A stretch of 64,000 nt of DNA from Acanthopleura granulata (taxonomy: Eukaryota > Mollusca > Polyplacophora > Chitonida > Chitonidae): NCBI GenBank assembly GCA_016165875.1, contig JABBOT010000015.1, positions 2,471,132-2,535,131 on the forward strand. The letters run 5' to 3'. The notes under the pieces were generated by a model that was not told where the DNA came from, made no database searches, and worked only from the letters and a program-made list of their open reading frames with translations. Positions 38,301-53,300 of this stretch are shown piece after piece. The translations under genes were made by a program, and so were the position numbers. Within the stretch, counting starts at the first letter, position 1, and the number at the start of each line of letters is the position of its first letter.

Positions 38301-41300
38301 GATGGCCTGAACAGATTTAAAAATGTTGAGTATTGTGGAAAGACTAACTTTAATTTAAATCCGACAGCAAAATGACAGCAAATGATAGCACAAACCTGTC
38401 TATCTCTGTTTGTGAGTTTCTCATTGAAGTGTCTCAGGAATAACACAGGATCTTCTACAATACAGTTCCAGATCACACGATTGGCCACTTCCGACACTGC
38501 AAACAGACGTCCACACGAAATGTTAGAAATATAAGCATCAATGTCTATCTGCAAAACTTTGCATCTATCTTTGCAGTTACAAGTACCCCAATTCTTCTAA
38601 TTTCTGGAACACGTACCAGTAGTGCTGAAAGCAAAGAATTATCTTTCTCTGCCAGTTTTTCAGCACAGTAAAGATATAGATATGTTGTTCATTAGATGCA
38701 CTAACCATGCGAGGAAAAGAATCTGTATTCCTGTTACAATTACATGTATACCAGCTTACAGGGACAGATCTGGTGTTCCATTTATCAGAAGATTTCGCGT
38801 GAAGTGAAATACATTTGATCCCTCCAAATTTGCAGTTATATTCAGTAAAAATAAACGCCATGGAAAGAACTGAATTCCAAAATCCAAATCGTGGAAGTTA
38901 ACAACTTGATTGATGTAATGAACACGTTTAGGCTTCAACGAAAGTAGTCATTCAGTTTCCACAGAATACTGTGCGCATGTTCTTTATATCTAAAACCTGC
39001 AGATGGGTGTGAGTTTTCCCCCAGGCTCTGCCGGGTTTCCTCCCACCATAATGCTAACAAGTAAAATATTTTTGAGTAAGGCATTAAACATTAATCAAAT
39101 AAATAAAGTGATATTATTGTGCGAGTGATGTTATTGTCAGTGACATTATTACAAGAATGATACTACTGCCAGACATTATTGCCAGAGGGATGTATTATTG
39201 CCAAAGTGATGTATTATTGCCAAAGTGATATTATTGCCAGAGTGAAATTACAGTGTTATCATATGCAAACATCTGTGTCGACAATAACTTTAAAATATTA
39301 GTAAAGTTATTTTCTTACACAGTTTCTATTGGTTATTCCACTGACACTCATTTCTTTATGGGAGTAGTGCATCAATAACACTTACCGGCCACTCCTTCAG
39401 AATTAACATCACTGTCGTCCAGCAAGTGGATTATGGGTAAAATGGCTGCACAGATGGTTGATGGGAAGAATGACTGAGCCAGCTGCATGTGATGACAGTG
39501 CTCTGCTCTCTCTTCTTCACCTGACCAGGAAAACAATGGTCACCATGGAAACACGAAAACAAGTGAACAAAATTTTATATCAGTCAAGAACATTTCAGAA
39601 ACCATTGGAAATTTCTTAGTAGAAGTAGACTTTTTATTTGTACTTTATTTATGGCGAAAACCAGCTAATTGTCCAAAGCTTCGAACGTTAGTTTCCTAAT
39701 TTACTTTTCTGAGGCATTCCGCATGTTGTCATACGGTAAAGGTTTTGAGAAATTCTGACAAAATCATTTTTTTCAGATGGGAAAATTATATAGTACACGC
39801 CAATGGCAGGCTACCCCAAAACAGACATTTTATGCCCGAATAAAATTACATTACAAAAGTTTAGGATATTTAAAATATTGTTAATGAGTTGTGTGCTACA
39901 TACATGTATGCACTCTTGGAACCTTAAAAGAAATATGAACAGAGAATAACATTTCTGTTGAGGCGTTTCATCCCCACTTATTAAATTAGGCATATCCGAG
40001 ACATCCCACATGGTTTTCCGTAAATATTTACGCCTGCTGTCGCATTTTACAATCAAATCAATCCGCTTTTGCAGATTACTGACAAAAAAGCTGTTAGGTT
40101 TCCAGGGTAAAAGAAAAATCTGCATTTGAATGTCATTTTCACTGACCAAGAAAGAACTTTTTGGTCAACGCACAACTGGCAAGCAGACAAGTTTTACAGG
40201 AAGTGATTCTTTGGGGCTCATGATTCATCATGCTAAGTTGTTAATTGTTGCCTGTGAGTTTAAAAGTATCACAGAGTTAAAAATAACAGTGAGCCAAATT
40301 TAATGGAGGGGTCTACGCAAAGCAGTCAAGGGCATGCTTTATACATTTTTAAGGTATTAGATATGTGAGAATGGAGCCGCTACCAAAACTGGCACAAGAA
40401 GTTACACGGACATTTATATTTGATTGACTGACCAGCGTTAAATTATAACCTCATACTAGAGTACTTTTCTTTCAGAGGACATCTGGTTATTAGGAGTGTT
40501 CAGCGTAAACAAAAGGCTTTTGACAAGTAAGGCCGAGCACAGACACAATGCATCTGCTTTAAAAACACCTCTCCCAACTGTTTGCTAAGCACTTTACTCA
40601 AGTTATGTTTCACAGCTCACGTTGTTTAATCTACTCGCAACATCCTCCGACATCGTTTCAGAAGCTGACAGATGTCACATGAAGAAAATGCTGCTCTTAG
40701 ATCGGTCACAATTTTCTCTTGGTTCCGACGGCATATTTCACTTCAGCACACACACTGACGATTTTGTTTCTCCAGTTAAAAATTATCAACCAAGGACAGA
40801 TGTTTTCCTCAAGACTTCAAGAGGTGAAAAACTCAACAAAACTATGCGCGCCCTTTAGTACAGCACTTAACAAATACGTACAAGAGGCATTTCTCTAAGC
40901 AGATAAGCAGATCATGTCTGTGCCTGGCTTCAGCAAAGACCTCTCTCCCACAGGGTGTACAGATCTTCACTCTCAAGGAGCCAGCTCAACATGTGCTCTA
41001 CATCCACAGAAAACTCACCGTGTATTTATTCCAGACTGTGTACAACATGTTGTCTGCACCTTTATTATTCAATGAACGCAGCTTTCCATACAACACTGCT
41101 ACTTAAACCTTCATCAAAACGCTTTTAATACACTTAACTGTTGTATTCATTTTATTTCTCTTTTTTGTTTTCTTTTTTTTATAAACAATAGATGTACACA
41201 ACACACATATATGACCGCCATGAGCCTGCATTCCAGATCACTGTAAATTTACATGTAAAAACTGAAACACTGAAAATTTGTTTTTGAAAGCAGAAAATTT

Positions 41301-44300
41301 TTGATGATCTCAACTGAACAACTGTGACAGTTTGCTTGAGGTGTGCTCAAGGTCATTTCAATGTCATCTGTGTGGGCATGGTTTTTAACATGTACAAGAT
41401 TATGAGTTCGTAGCGGAACTCACTGGGTACACAGAGCTATCAATAAGATCACAATTTTCTTATTATTTATGATTCTGTTATAAACAGTTGCCATGGCAAC
41501 AGGCTGTTGGGACAGGATTACAGTTACAACACTCCGTCAATTCACACCAGGTTACCGTGATTACAAGATACAGTGCCACACTTTTCCACGCCACAAATCA
41601 GCATGACAGTGCAGGGGGAAGCAGCGACACAATATAACAAATCTTAATCCGATACCATAAACATTTTTCATACTGCCAGGTGGAATTTCCACTACAAAAA
41701 CAACGATGTTATAGTGGAAAACAGAAGCAAGATGAAGTCTCCTTGTAAAAAAACTTTTGACAGGAAATTTGTTATAGAATTTGAGACAGCAACTTATTCC
41801 TGACCGGTACTAAGACAAATCAATCCCTTCCTTTTTTTTTTCGTAAATCAAGCCTTTGTCACTCAAGTTTGAAGAAAATCCATTTTTCCTAGTTTAGTCT
41901 TTTGAAAGAAATACTGTTGACAAAAAAAAAAGCAAAAAAATAAAAAAATAAAAAAAACGTATTTGCATTGCTGTTGGTGTTTAGACAAAGCTGAGTACCT
42001 TCCAGACAAACACGGCCCCAATGTAAACTTCCGTTCCGCCAGGACAAACTGCGACTTTGGATATTAGCTCGATTGACTGGTGCCAATGACACTCGCCGTG
42101 CAGCCAAGTTCAATTCCTCTTGCATTGCTATTGGTCAAAATCAAAGCACGTGCAAGTGAGCTCAACTGTGATTGGTTAATGTGACAACACTTGGGGGGCA
42201 GGCGGGGGGGTTACAGGATTTCATATATGATGAGCAAACCAGACCACACTTTTTGAAACCTTTTTTACTCTCAACTCACACCGCATAATTAACTGTAAAA
42301 ATGTTTTCTTTTGAACAATGTTTGTTTCAGCTTAATTATACAGAAAGAAAGCCTTTGGCTTAAATTTACACTCTGACATAAACTTTTCATCAGAAATTTT
42401 CTCCATAAAATACCCATGTCTTCGTATTAAAAAATCTAGGACTCCTTAAGCACAATTTGGATCAATATGCCGCATGCATCATGAGGAAAAAATGTCTGCG
42501 TCCCTTTTCTTCTAGTGTATTAACCATACTTTTGGTTAATTATAAATTTAGAATGTTTCAGTTATAAAGTGTGATTTAGTTACTAGGTCAAGGTCAACAT
42601 CAAGCGTGGAAAAAAACAGACTGTCACTTTTGGCGGACCAAATAAAGTCGAAAGCAACGAAACAGAATGAGCGTGCAACACAGCAGAACTGAAAAAAGTT
42701 ACATCGATATACTTATGTTTACGAATAACACGACTCATTTATTTCAATGATTTGTTATTTTTCTTTTTTTTTTTCTTCATGTGACAGACATTCTTTTTTC
42801 ATTTCCATGCTTGGCTCAAAACTCTCTTCTAAATATTAAGTTCACGAACACAGTGAAATTACAGGGTTAAGTAGAACTTGTGCGTCATCCAGAAGAACAT
42901 GTCAACAGAGAAACATACAATTTACAAACATAAACATAGTGAATGCAACAAGTTCTGCACCTGTTGTTTATATTGGTTAATTAATATACTGCATTTCGTC
43001 TCATTGCACTTGTCATTGTCAGTCAGCATGTCTCACTTGCACGTCTCTAAAGCAACGTGCTGAATATGTGTTTTTTTAAGTACGTGTGTGACACACTATT
43101 TTACACTTACAAGCAAGAAAACGCATGAAAAATTGAAATGACATTTGCTTAGGAATACATATTTAACAGCTGACTAAAGACTGGCACGTAGCTATGAATA
43201 AGGTATGTGTGTCAATGAATAGACAAAACGAAAAAGTGAATTAAAAATAAAAAAAAATAAAAAAAAAATTAAAGGAATACTGTAACTGAAAAACAGATGT
43301 TGATAAAATGAAAGAAGGTAAGTATGACAGGCTGCTGATTTACATGTAGAATTTATGTAAATCTGTATGAAGAGAAAAACTCAAACAGAAAACATGCCGT
43401 AATCATTCAGTTACAAGCTGAGATATATAAGATAAATAATGTCTGTCTGCTTCAGGTAATACACCTGGCCATGCAGCCATGGTATATATCACAACGGACA
43501 ATAGGCCATGTCAACTACATGTATTTATATATAAATATAAAATGTAAATTTATTTATTTATTTGATTGGTGTTTTACGCCGTACTCAAGAATATTTCATT
43601 TATACAGCGGCAGCCAGCATTATGGTGGGAGGAAACCGGGCAGAGCCCGGGGAAAACACATGACCATTCGCAGGCTGCTGGCAGACCTTCCCACGTACGG
43701 CCGGAGAGGAAGCCAGCACGAGCTGGACTTGAACTCACAGCGACCGCATTGGGGGGAGACTGCGGGTGATTACGCTGCAATAGCGGGCTAACCGACTGAG
43801 CCACAGAGGCCCCATCAACTACGTGTATAACTTACATCTATATTATGTACAATATTGTCTTATGACGAGGCTTATTTATTGTGCACTATTTTCATTACGG
43901 ATAATTGATCGTACAAGAAAAAACAAGGACGCAGCACACGTGCAACGAAACCCAAAAATCCCATCCATGCAACAAAATCAGTCACGGTTACAAAGGAATT
44001 GGTGAAAAGTTCAAACAAAAATTGCATGCAGGTGTTGGTTGTAAATGTGGCTGATTATTATCAGGGTTGGATGTTTTAAATAGAACTGCAGGTCCGCCAT
44101 GCTTACAGTCAAACGCTGTGTTATTTGTTGCTTTATTGATACGGCTGGCTTCCGCAGAGGCTTCTTGTAGGATCATGTTCGATATGAAAATTGGGGTCCA
44201 AAACGTGCAGTGTGAATGTCAGGTATAAATTTGTACATAATTCTACATGCAAGATCAATGGGCCCCAAAAAATAAAAAATAGTAACAATTACAAAAACAA

Positions 44301-47300
44301 CTGAACAAAGAAACTAGGAGTGAAAGATGACCAAGGTGAGAAATTAAACTTGTTAGAAACATCAGCTGTGGCAGTTTCGACAACAAGGCCTTTTGAAATC
44401 GATACAGCATAAAAATGGGAATCTGAAGAAATCATCGATACAGCTGGTGTATTATAGGATCTATGATTTTCTTCAATAAACAGAATACATGTAAATTGGC
44501 CAACATGCAACTCAATGCAATAAGGAAAAGAAGAAAATGCAATATGAGCTAAGGAAGAGAAGAAAATGCAATATGAGCTAAGGAAAAGAAGAAAATGCAA
44601 TATGAGCTAAGGAAAAGAAGAAAATGCAATCTGAGCTAAGGAAAAGAAGAAAATGCAATCTGAGCTAAGGAAAAGAAGAAAATGCAACATGAGCTAAGGA
44701 AAAGAAGAAAATGCAATATGAGCATGTTCCTAGTATTACATTAGAAGATGAAAATAACCTGATGCTGATCACAACCAAATAAAGATGTTTGAAGTCAAGC
44801 ACCTGGGATGAATCTTTGCAGTAGAATGAACGCAGCCAAAATAGAAAGAATTCAGGAATGAATGTGGTCTACGATGAATATAGAAAACATAGAATGAATA
44901 GATATCAACAGTTTATACAGTAAGAAGAATGCAGCATGAACAGGATGAAAGCTGACAAACTAGGAAGAATGTATAGCTATAGTAAGAGGTAAGCTATTCA
45001 GTAAGAAGTCAGACACAGAAAGAAGATACAGTAAAAAGTATTTATTTATTAATTTGATTTGATGTTCGCCATAGTCAAGATTATTTCACTTTGAGGACGG
45101 CGGCCAGCATTATGTTAGGGGGAAACCTGGCAGGGGTGGAGAAAACCCACGACCATCCACAGATTGCTGGTGGACTTCCCACTTACAACTGGAGAGGAAA
45201 TTCACATTGAGAGGAACCTAGGTCATTAATCTGCACTAGTGTGATAATAGCTTTAGCCAGTAAGAAGTAAGCTACAGCAGTAGCCAACAGGAAGAATGGA
45301 AAAATGAATGCTGGCAAACTAAGATAAATATGATTACAGTAAGATTAGTATTACAGGAAGTAAGAAGCATGCAGTTAATGAAGGATGAATGCAGACAAAA
45401 TGGAAAAAAATGTAGAGCTGTGGTAAGTAGTAAACTACAGTACGATCCAAGACAGGATGAATGCAAGAATGAATGCTGACGAACTAAGTAAAAGTCTGGT
45501 TACAGTAAGAAAAATACAGTCAATGCATTAAGAACTCAATACAAAGTAGGGCTGGTGTAGATTGTAGTCAGAAGATTTAAATATTAAAAGTGGAATACAA
45601 CAGCAGTCTGAAAGTAGTGGAAGAAATTAAGCTGAAATCGGAGAAAGTTTCATGTAGCATTTTTAGAGTTCAACACACAAAAAGTAACATCGCTAAAGCA
45701 ACAAATAAAAAAAGAGAGAGAAAAAGTTAGAAATAGGTAGGCCCACAAACCATAAGCTAAAATTTAGCGCATATCGCCTAACTGCTTGTTAGCATAAAGC
45801 AGTAATACAACACATCATACCCTCGCGCTTTTCTCAAGCAACATTATACGTTATTTCAGCTTCAAACATTTTTTAAAATCATTTTGAAGCAGAAACATCC
45901 TTAACAGAATTGGACAGATTCTGAACTCATATGGTACAGAGGAAGTGTACAAGGAAAAACGAATGTATCAAAAATGTTACACATGCTAAAGGGTTGAAAG
46001 GATGTGGCATCGTAAGACAGAATTGACAGAGAAGTGAGTTAAATGGCCGCATGGGAAACTTTGTGGCGAATCACAGCTTTGTCACCTTAGTTTGTACCTA
46101 CCTTCTTCATGGTCCTCATTCACGTGATGTAACGCTGGTTCATACGCAGCTTGCTGAGTCGGCGATATCGTCGTCATGGGAAAGTTTTCTCGTCCGATCT
46201 TTTTTCTCTCCTCCTCTGCCAGAAGAGCTTTGTAGATCATTTCCTGCTGCTGTTTACGACGGGTTGTTGTCGCAGTCACGAGAGATTTCTGAAGAGCGAA
46301 GGAAAAAAGGCTGAGGAAACTTTAACTTGCCCACGAATGATAAATGCTGCATTCCGTCCATGACAGAGTTACATTTTATTTGATCCTGACTGCTTTTTTC
46401 TACTTAGAAAGGTGTTCTGAGGTAGTTTCCCACTGTTAGTTTAACTGCACAGTTGAAATACAAGGAGTAATACTGACAACTTTGATACGTGAGAATTAGA
46501 GCTTATTGTCTGCTTTCATTGATTTTATTTATTTCAATTCAGTTTTACACCATCACTAATTTATCCATGCATGCATATGCAACATTCACAAATCATTGAT
46601 AACTCCCTGTAAACTTGTAAAAATGTCATAAAGACAAACTTAATAATCTGAAAGAGACAGAGAACACATAGATCGTACAATTAACCTGCTGGTACAGCCC
46701 TCTACTTTGAGCCAAACACCTGTACTTACTCTCGGGGTTCCTTCCATCACACGTGTCATATATGTGAACAATTTTTGAGATTACGTTGTTTTACACCAGC
46801 CAAAGGAATGAACAGAATTGTACGAATAAATCCTAGGATAGGATTGTTGTAGGAAATTAACTCTTCGTGATCTATGACTAACCTATACGTTTGTTACATG
46901 GAAAACATCTCAAATGGCTGTAGACATGTAACTAGATCTACATCTAAACTACATGTACAGCTATCAAACTACTGTAGGATTGCTAAGCAAACATTTCTAT
47001 TCACACTGCTACTCTAATTCTACTCCACTTACAGACTGATTTGAGGGAAAGCAGCAAAGGGGGAGAAGATACACAGCACACATATGAAAGTCTCATATTT
47101 AATATATCCAGGTAAACACTTCAATTCTGAAACTGTTTTCAATGTTGGGCTTGCTTCTCATACCCTGCATTCTACACTGTACTTTACACACATACGATTT
47201 GCTAACAGTGTTACAAGAACAGAAATTATAGGTGTAGCATTTATTTTCTTGATTGGCGTTTTACGTACTTAAAAATATTTCACTTATACTACTGTGGCCA

Positions 47301-50300
47301 TCATTATGGGTGGGAGGACATCAGGCATACCCCCGAAGGAAACCCACTACCATTCCCAGGTTGCTGGCAGACCTTCCCATGTACGACCGAAGAGGAAGCC
47401 AGAATGAGCTGGGTGTGAACTCACTGCGAGGGAAAGAGCTGGGCGTGAACTCACTGCGAGGGAAAGAGCTGGGCGTGAACTCACTGCGAGGGAAAGAGCT
47501 GGGCGTGAACTCACTGCGAGGGAAAGAGCTGGGCGTGAACTCACTGCGAGGGAAAGGCTAACTCCTCATCCTTTCACAGTTTTGGGTGTAATAAGTTTTA
47601 CACGAATGATTCGGAATTACAGCCACAATGGCAGTATTTCAATCATCCATGATGACAATAACGGTAAGTTTAAAATGAACGAATGAATGAATGAATGACC
47701 ATGGTTTAGTAATGCCAATTCTGCAGAAATACTGCAGCCACATTGTGATGTAACAACAAGTTCTGAGAAACACGCACATCAGACTATGTTCACATTCATT
47801 TCTGCTACTCTGCAGGCTTTTCAAGAAATATGAAATATGAATTTGATTTCCATAAAAAACAGAAGTCCAGGTTAAGAATGTAGATCGGATGATGACCAGT
47901 ACTCACAGTTTCTTCTTGGTTCACGGTCACCTCTTCTATCTTTGCCTTGAAGTGCGGAGTCCATGGGGGGTCTATGACGGTGAGGTTAGGAAGCCCGATG
48001 GTTGGGGAGGGGAGGGTGAAGTCAATCCCAGGAGGGGGCACCTACGTAAATATGACCACAAACAGGTAAACAGCCATAATGTTAGGAAAAATTTAGGATA
48101 AGTATATACACATGTCTGTATTCATGCCAAATATTTCTTCCCACACAATAACGTAATCCTCTTCAAAAGTATTATTTTCAAGGAACACCTATGTATAAAT
48201 CTATTCCCTCACATATATTCTTTGATACGCAAACCATATTTAAAGAATAAAGGCCATGAAGAAGAATCTTGGCTTAATTATGGCCCTGTCTCTACCAGAT
48301 AAACCTGTCCACTAATTACACCAATTATTGTTATAAATCATTGAATAAGAGTATATACTGTGAAATGATTGATTCACTGATTGCCATTCAATAACTCTGA
48401 AATGGGGCATAGTAATGGTTTATAGAATGCATATATATATTTCCTCGATCAACAATTGATTTATTTATTTATTTGATTAGTGTTTTACGCCGTACTTAAA
48501 AATATTTCACTTATATGACGGCGGCCAGCATTATGGTGGGAGGAAACCCGGCAGAGCCCGGAGGAAACCCACGACCATCTGCAGGTTGCTGGCGGACTTT
48601 ACCACATACGACCGGAGAGGAAGCCAGCATGAGCTGGTCTTGAACTCACAGCGACCGCATTGGTGGGAGGTTTCGGGTCATTGTGCTGCAATAGCACGCT
48701 GACAGCTTACCCACCAGTAATGAGCTATTGGTGAGCCTATAATGTGCAAGAGGTGAGCCAGTAATGTGACAGTAATGTGTGAATGGTGGCCCAGCAATGT
48801 ACCTGAGGTGAGCTGGTAATATGAGAGTGGAAAGATGGTAATGTGTCAGTGGTGAGCCAGTAATGTGCATGAGGTGACGTAGTAATGTGCGAGTGCTAAG
48901 TGAGTATTGTGTGAAAGATGACCTGGTAATGTGTCAGAGTTGAGCCAGTGATGTATGCCAGTGATGACCTGGTAATGTGCGAGTGGTGAGTAATGTGCTA
49001 CAGGAGAGCTGGTAATGTGTCAGTGGTGAGCCAGTAATGTGCGAGAGGTTACCTGCTAATGTGACAGTGGTGAACCAGTAATGTATCAGTGCAGACCTGG
49101 TAATGTGTGAGTGTTAAGCCAGTAACATGCAAGAGGTGACCTGGTAATGTATGAGAGTTCAGCCAGTAACGTGCCAGAGGTAACCTGCTAATGTGACAGT
49201 GGTGAACCAGGGATGTGCTAGTGTAGAGTTAGTAATGTGCGAGAGGTGACCTGGTAATGTGTGAGTGTTAAGCCAGTAACATGCAAGAGGTGACCTGGTA
49301 ATGTGTCAGTGATGAACCTCTCTACCTTCTGGTACTATAGCCAAGATTTCTTACATGATAAGATAGGTCATGTGACCAGCTACAAACCTTGAAATAGCTC
49401 ACAGCGCCATCTTCCATTCTCGGCCAGACTTGAAAACGAAACTTCCACAAAATACCAAACCTGAAAAATGAAATCTTACAGGTATAAATTAAGATAACAT
49501 CTTACTTGCCATAAAATGAACAATCACATTTTATTTATTTATACAGTTTACCAACATTAATAGTTCATTTCCCTTCCAACATCTACATAATCTTCAATAA
49601 TCAATGAAATCAAAAAGTATCCAAGACAAAGTGACTTTGAAAACATAATGAAGAGACAGAATAATCAGTATTAGGTATTAAGCCATGGTCTCGGCCATTT
49701 TTGAGCACTAGAACCTGTGCAATACCCAGAAAATGTAATCCCCAATAACGATAATACTCTTACTTAAATTCACTTTCTAAATAACATCTACCAATCTGAA
49801 CAAAATTGACGTTAATGCTGAGTTTCCACTAATTATGAAATGCTTACAAAACTGCATAGGTATTATACCACACTCAGTCGTATAGACCTCAATGTAACAG
49901 TTACCGTATCACTTATTAATACACTTGAGTGATGTTTACATACGCAAGACTGAAGTAAAGCCATCAACCCCAGGCATGTACCTCACAAAACTTTTCCACA
50001 CCTGCCATACACATGTTTTCACCTGGCTTGTTCTGACAGATGTCATGATAACAACACAGGTGAGGACATCTTAAGGTTTCCCTGTCCAATGCAGGAATTA
50101 AAGCAACACCTGTTTGCAGATTCTACGCAGGCCTCTTAACCACTTGGCCACCCACTGTCTCCATGGTTGCTACTCTATCAGCATCCTGGTACTTTGTAAC
50201 TCCATACCTTAAGACGGCGAAGACCCTCTGTGCCGTGTCATCATGTTGTAACTGCCGAGTCATCATTTCATGAGTCCTCTCTGGGGCTTTCACAGACGAC

Positions 50301-53300
50301 AACAGGAACACTGAAGCTGCAGAAAACAGAAGCAAATATCTGACTTCATTACAACTTAATTCTCAGCTGCCATTTGCAAATTTGTGTGTCCACAAGATTT
50401 TCATATCACAACAATCCGTATAATTTGTCTGTCCACAAGATTTGCACATTTTGTATATCTAAAACTGCTGAATCATCTTTCTGGCATACATATATACAGG
50501 TCAGTGAAAAGTGTAATCTTAAAAACAACTGAGAGGTTAAAGGCCCTACAGGAAAAACCAAACAGCAAGAACAGATCGGGCGAAATATTAATATTTCACT
50601 TGGATCTGCAGTTTATCGCCACGACATGGCCGAAAAATTGTCCATGAGGGGTGCATCGCCAGAATCATTCACTCCTTCTTCCGTTTACAACTGTGGCTTT
50701 ACCTGCACAGGCAGCGATCTCCTGATCCACATCCAGCAGTAGTTCCCATGCCACGGGCATGATGTCGATGAAATGTTCCTCTGTGAGGGTCGGGGCAGCC
50801 TTGGTGATGATGGCCAGCGTAGAATGGGTGAGGCACTGAGCCTGTTGGGGCAGGGACGGAACGAGAGACAGATTAACTCATGGCTTTCATGTGACACTCA
50901 GGAGTGTCATACAGAGGAGGATTCAGTGATATGAGGTCTTGAGAAGTTCCCGAAGGAAAGAGGTGTCATTCGTGACTGTGAGAGAGGTGGGGAGGACATT
51001 AATGTCAACAAGGGTTTTGTAATATAATTTTTTGGGGGGGGAAAGGTCACATCATACAATAACACTCTATTTTACCTTTAACAGCAAAAACGTCTGATCT
51101 CAAAACTCTCCTATAAACAAGATGGTAGTTCCACTGTGCATGACCGAGTGTTCTTCCTTGAAGGACAAACCAACCCACAGGGATACCTCAAAGCATTGTA
51201 ACACCCGAGAGTAACTCACAACTTAGAAAATTACGTGCAGTGTTGTGAGTTTTTCGGGATATCCGAAAACTTGCATGGGATCGATCATGTTTTAAGCTAA
51301 AAACTGGGCTGCCACCAGAGTCAGAAATGTTGATGACTACGCAAAAATGGACATGTGCTTTAGTTTATCTTACGCATGACGCGTTTTGCTCAGGCGCAAT
51401 GATGCACCACTTGTAAAGGCTATCTGGCTTATTCCGGACTTTATGACGAGGACAGGAATAGATTGGTGCCACTCAGGTACCTGTGTCATGATATACTTCA
51501 TGATGGGGTGGTCCTCTTTAGGCTCCTTAGGCTTGTCCTCCTTCTTCACAGGCTGGTTCAGTTTCAGTTTCGTCATCGACACGTCCGTCTTGATTTTCTC
51601 CAGCAGCGGAGTGCTCTCCCTTCTTCTTGTTGGTGAAGACTGTTGGAATATGGATTCCTAGAGCAACACATCATAGTTTTGTTAGTTTGAACAGCTCAGA
51701 ATTGTTATCTTAAAGACATGTGGGTTACAATTTCAGATTGCGTTACCTAAAACTATGAGGTACAGTAATGTGAAAATTAAGCTTTCAAATTTTTACATCA
51801 ATCCAGTATCGCTAAAATTAACTGGCCTGGGCTACTTAAAAAGATCGGTGTCCATATTTAGTACTTATCCATAATTAACTACCCTGTATATCTTATTATA
51901 CAGAGATATTGAAATATTTGAACAGTATACAATAATCTGATTACTATAGCACATAAAATCACCAGATAATGGGGCTAGTTTTATACATTTTTTTCCACCA
52001 ACACTCAGCAGTTTCCACTGAATTACATCATGCAAGTTCAGCCTTTATGAGTTGTCATAAAGGTTATACAGCCCAGCCAAGTCTTCGGTTGACCATCTAT
52101 GACATCACCCCTTGAACCATAAAGGGCGGCCAGTTGGAGATCAGCTAGGGAAGTAAATCCATTGTTTCTTGTGGATTTAAAGTCATTATTACCTTTCTCA
52201 GAAGATCTTCTGGTAATAGATTGTGAAAACAGGTTATAATCTTTATAATTAGGACCAGCAGCAAAAACATGGACGCTAATCCTTTAAGTCTGCTTTTATC
52301 CTTTAAGTCTGCTTTTATCCTTTAAGTCTGCTTTTGTCCTTTAAGTCTGCTTTTAAACAGTCAGATTGAGAGTTTACTCGTCTCTTAAGCTTCTCCTTGA
52401 AGAAGTCCCTCCTGCTGTCAGAACGCTGCTTCTCCTGTTCTCTCTTTGTGTCTGCCTCCGTTGACTGGTAGACTTTCTTGACGGCGGTGACGAGGCGGGC
52501 GCAGCTGCGACGCTGTCGCTCAGAGCAGTTGGGATGGCAGAAACCCTCGTGGGTGCAGATGAAGTTGGACAGGTTTGCCAGCTGAATCACAACCTGGTGT
52601 GATGCAACAGAAAAACTTAGATGTGGTAGCAAGGCAACCAAAGAGCTCACCTGTAGAGGATACCTTCTAACATGCGGTACTCTAAGTGTGGAATTCGGTA
52701 ATTTTCAGTATTTAATACACGTGCAGAGAATCAACGATGTAATATTCCCCTTGTGTCATTATGCTCTACATGTGTGCAGACTATGAACTCAATACCTGCA
52801 GTATTTAATAAGATACCACCTCCAACATTTTGTCTAACACAGATTCTAATACACTGTACACTAAGTCAGGAATTGGGTAATTTACAGTATGTAATATGCA
52901 GAAAATTGAATCAACGCTGGAGTATCGCCCTCAGGTTATTGTCCTCTACATGTGTGCAAACCCTGAATTCAATGTATGCAGTACTTTTTAAGATACCACC
53001 ACTAACATTTTGTTTAACATTGCTTTCCCTGTTACTGGACCCTGACAAGAGGTATGACACAAGCTATGCCTGTACTTAGAACAAGCTGTAGCTAAATCGA
53101 ATTTCTGTTTAGCTCAGTTGGTAGAGCGTTAGATTTTGGCTGTAGAGATCCGAGTTCAAATCCTGATTGACCCCCAAAATCTTCACATCGACATGTTTAA
53201 ATGATAAACGATGCCTACTGGACAGAAGTAAAAATCGATCACAATTTTCATCTGTTGTTTCTACTGACACTAATTTAACCTCTGTATGGAGTAAAACACC

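Larger units (their letters stand above)
42128..46101 (-). other. unc80: Intron 18 (4.0 kb)
   Basis: Contains two SINE copies (43525-43814, 45041-45258) and a 29-base minisatellite (44525-44720). The rest is AT-rich without recognisable coding blocks; open frames in it are short and unfamiliar. Confidence 0.6.

Noticed and set aside
53101..53175. Possible tRNA gene
   Set aside because: A and B boxes are present, but the anticodon stem does not pair and a SINE tail follows, so it is treated as a SINE head.
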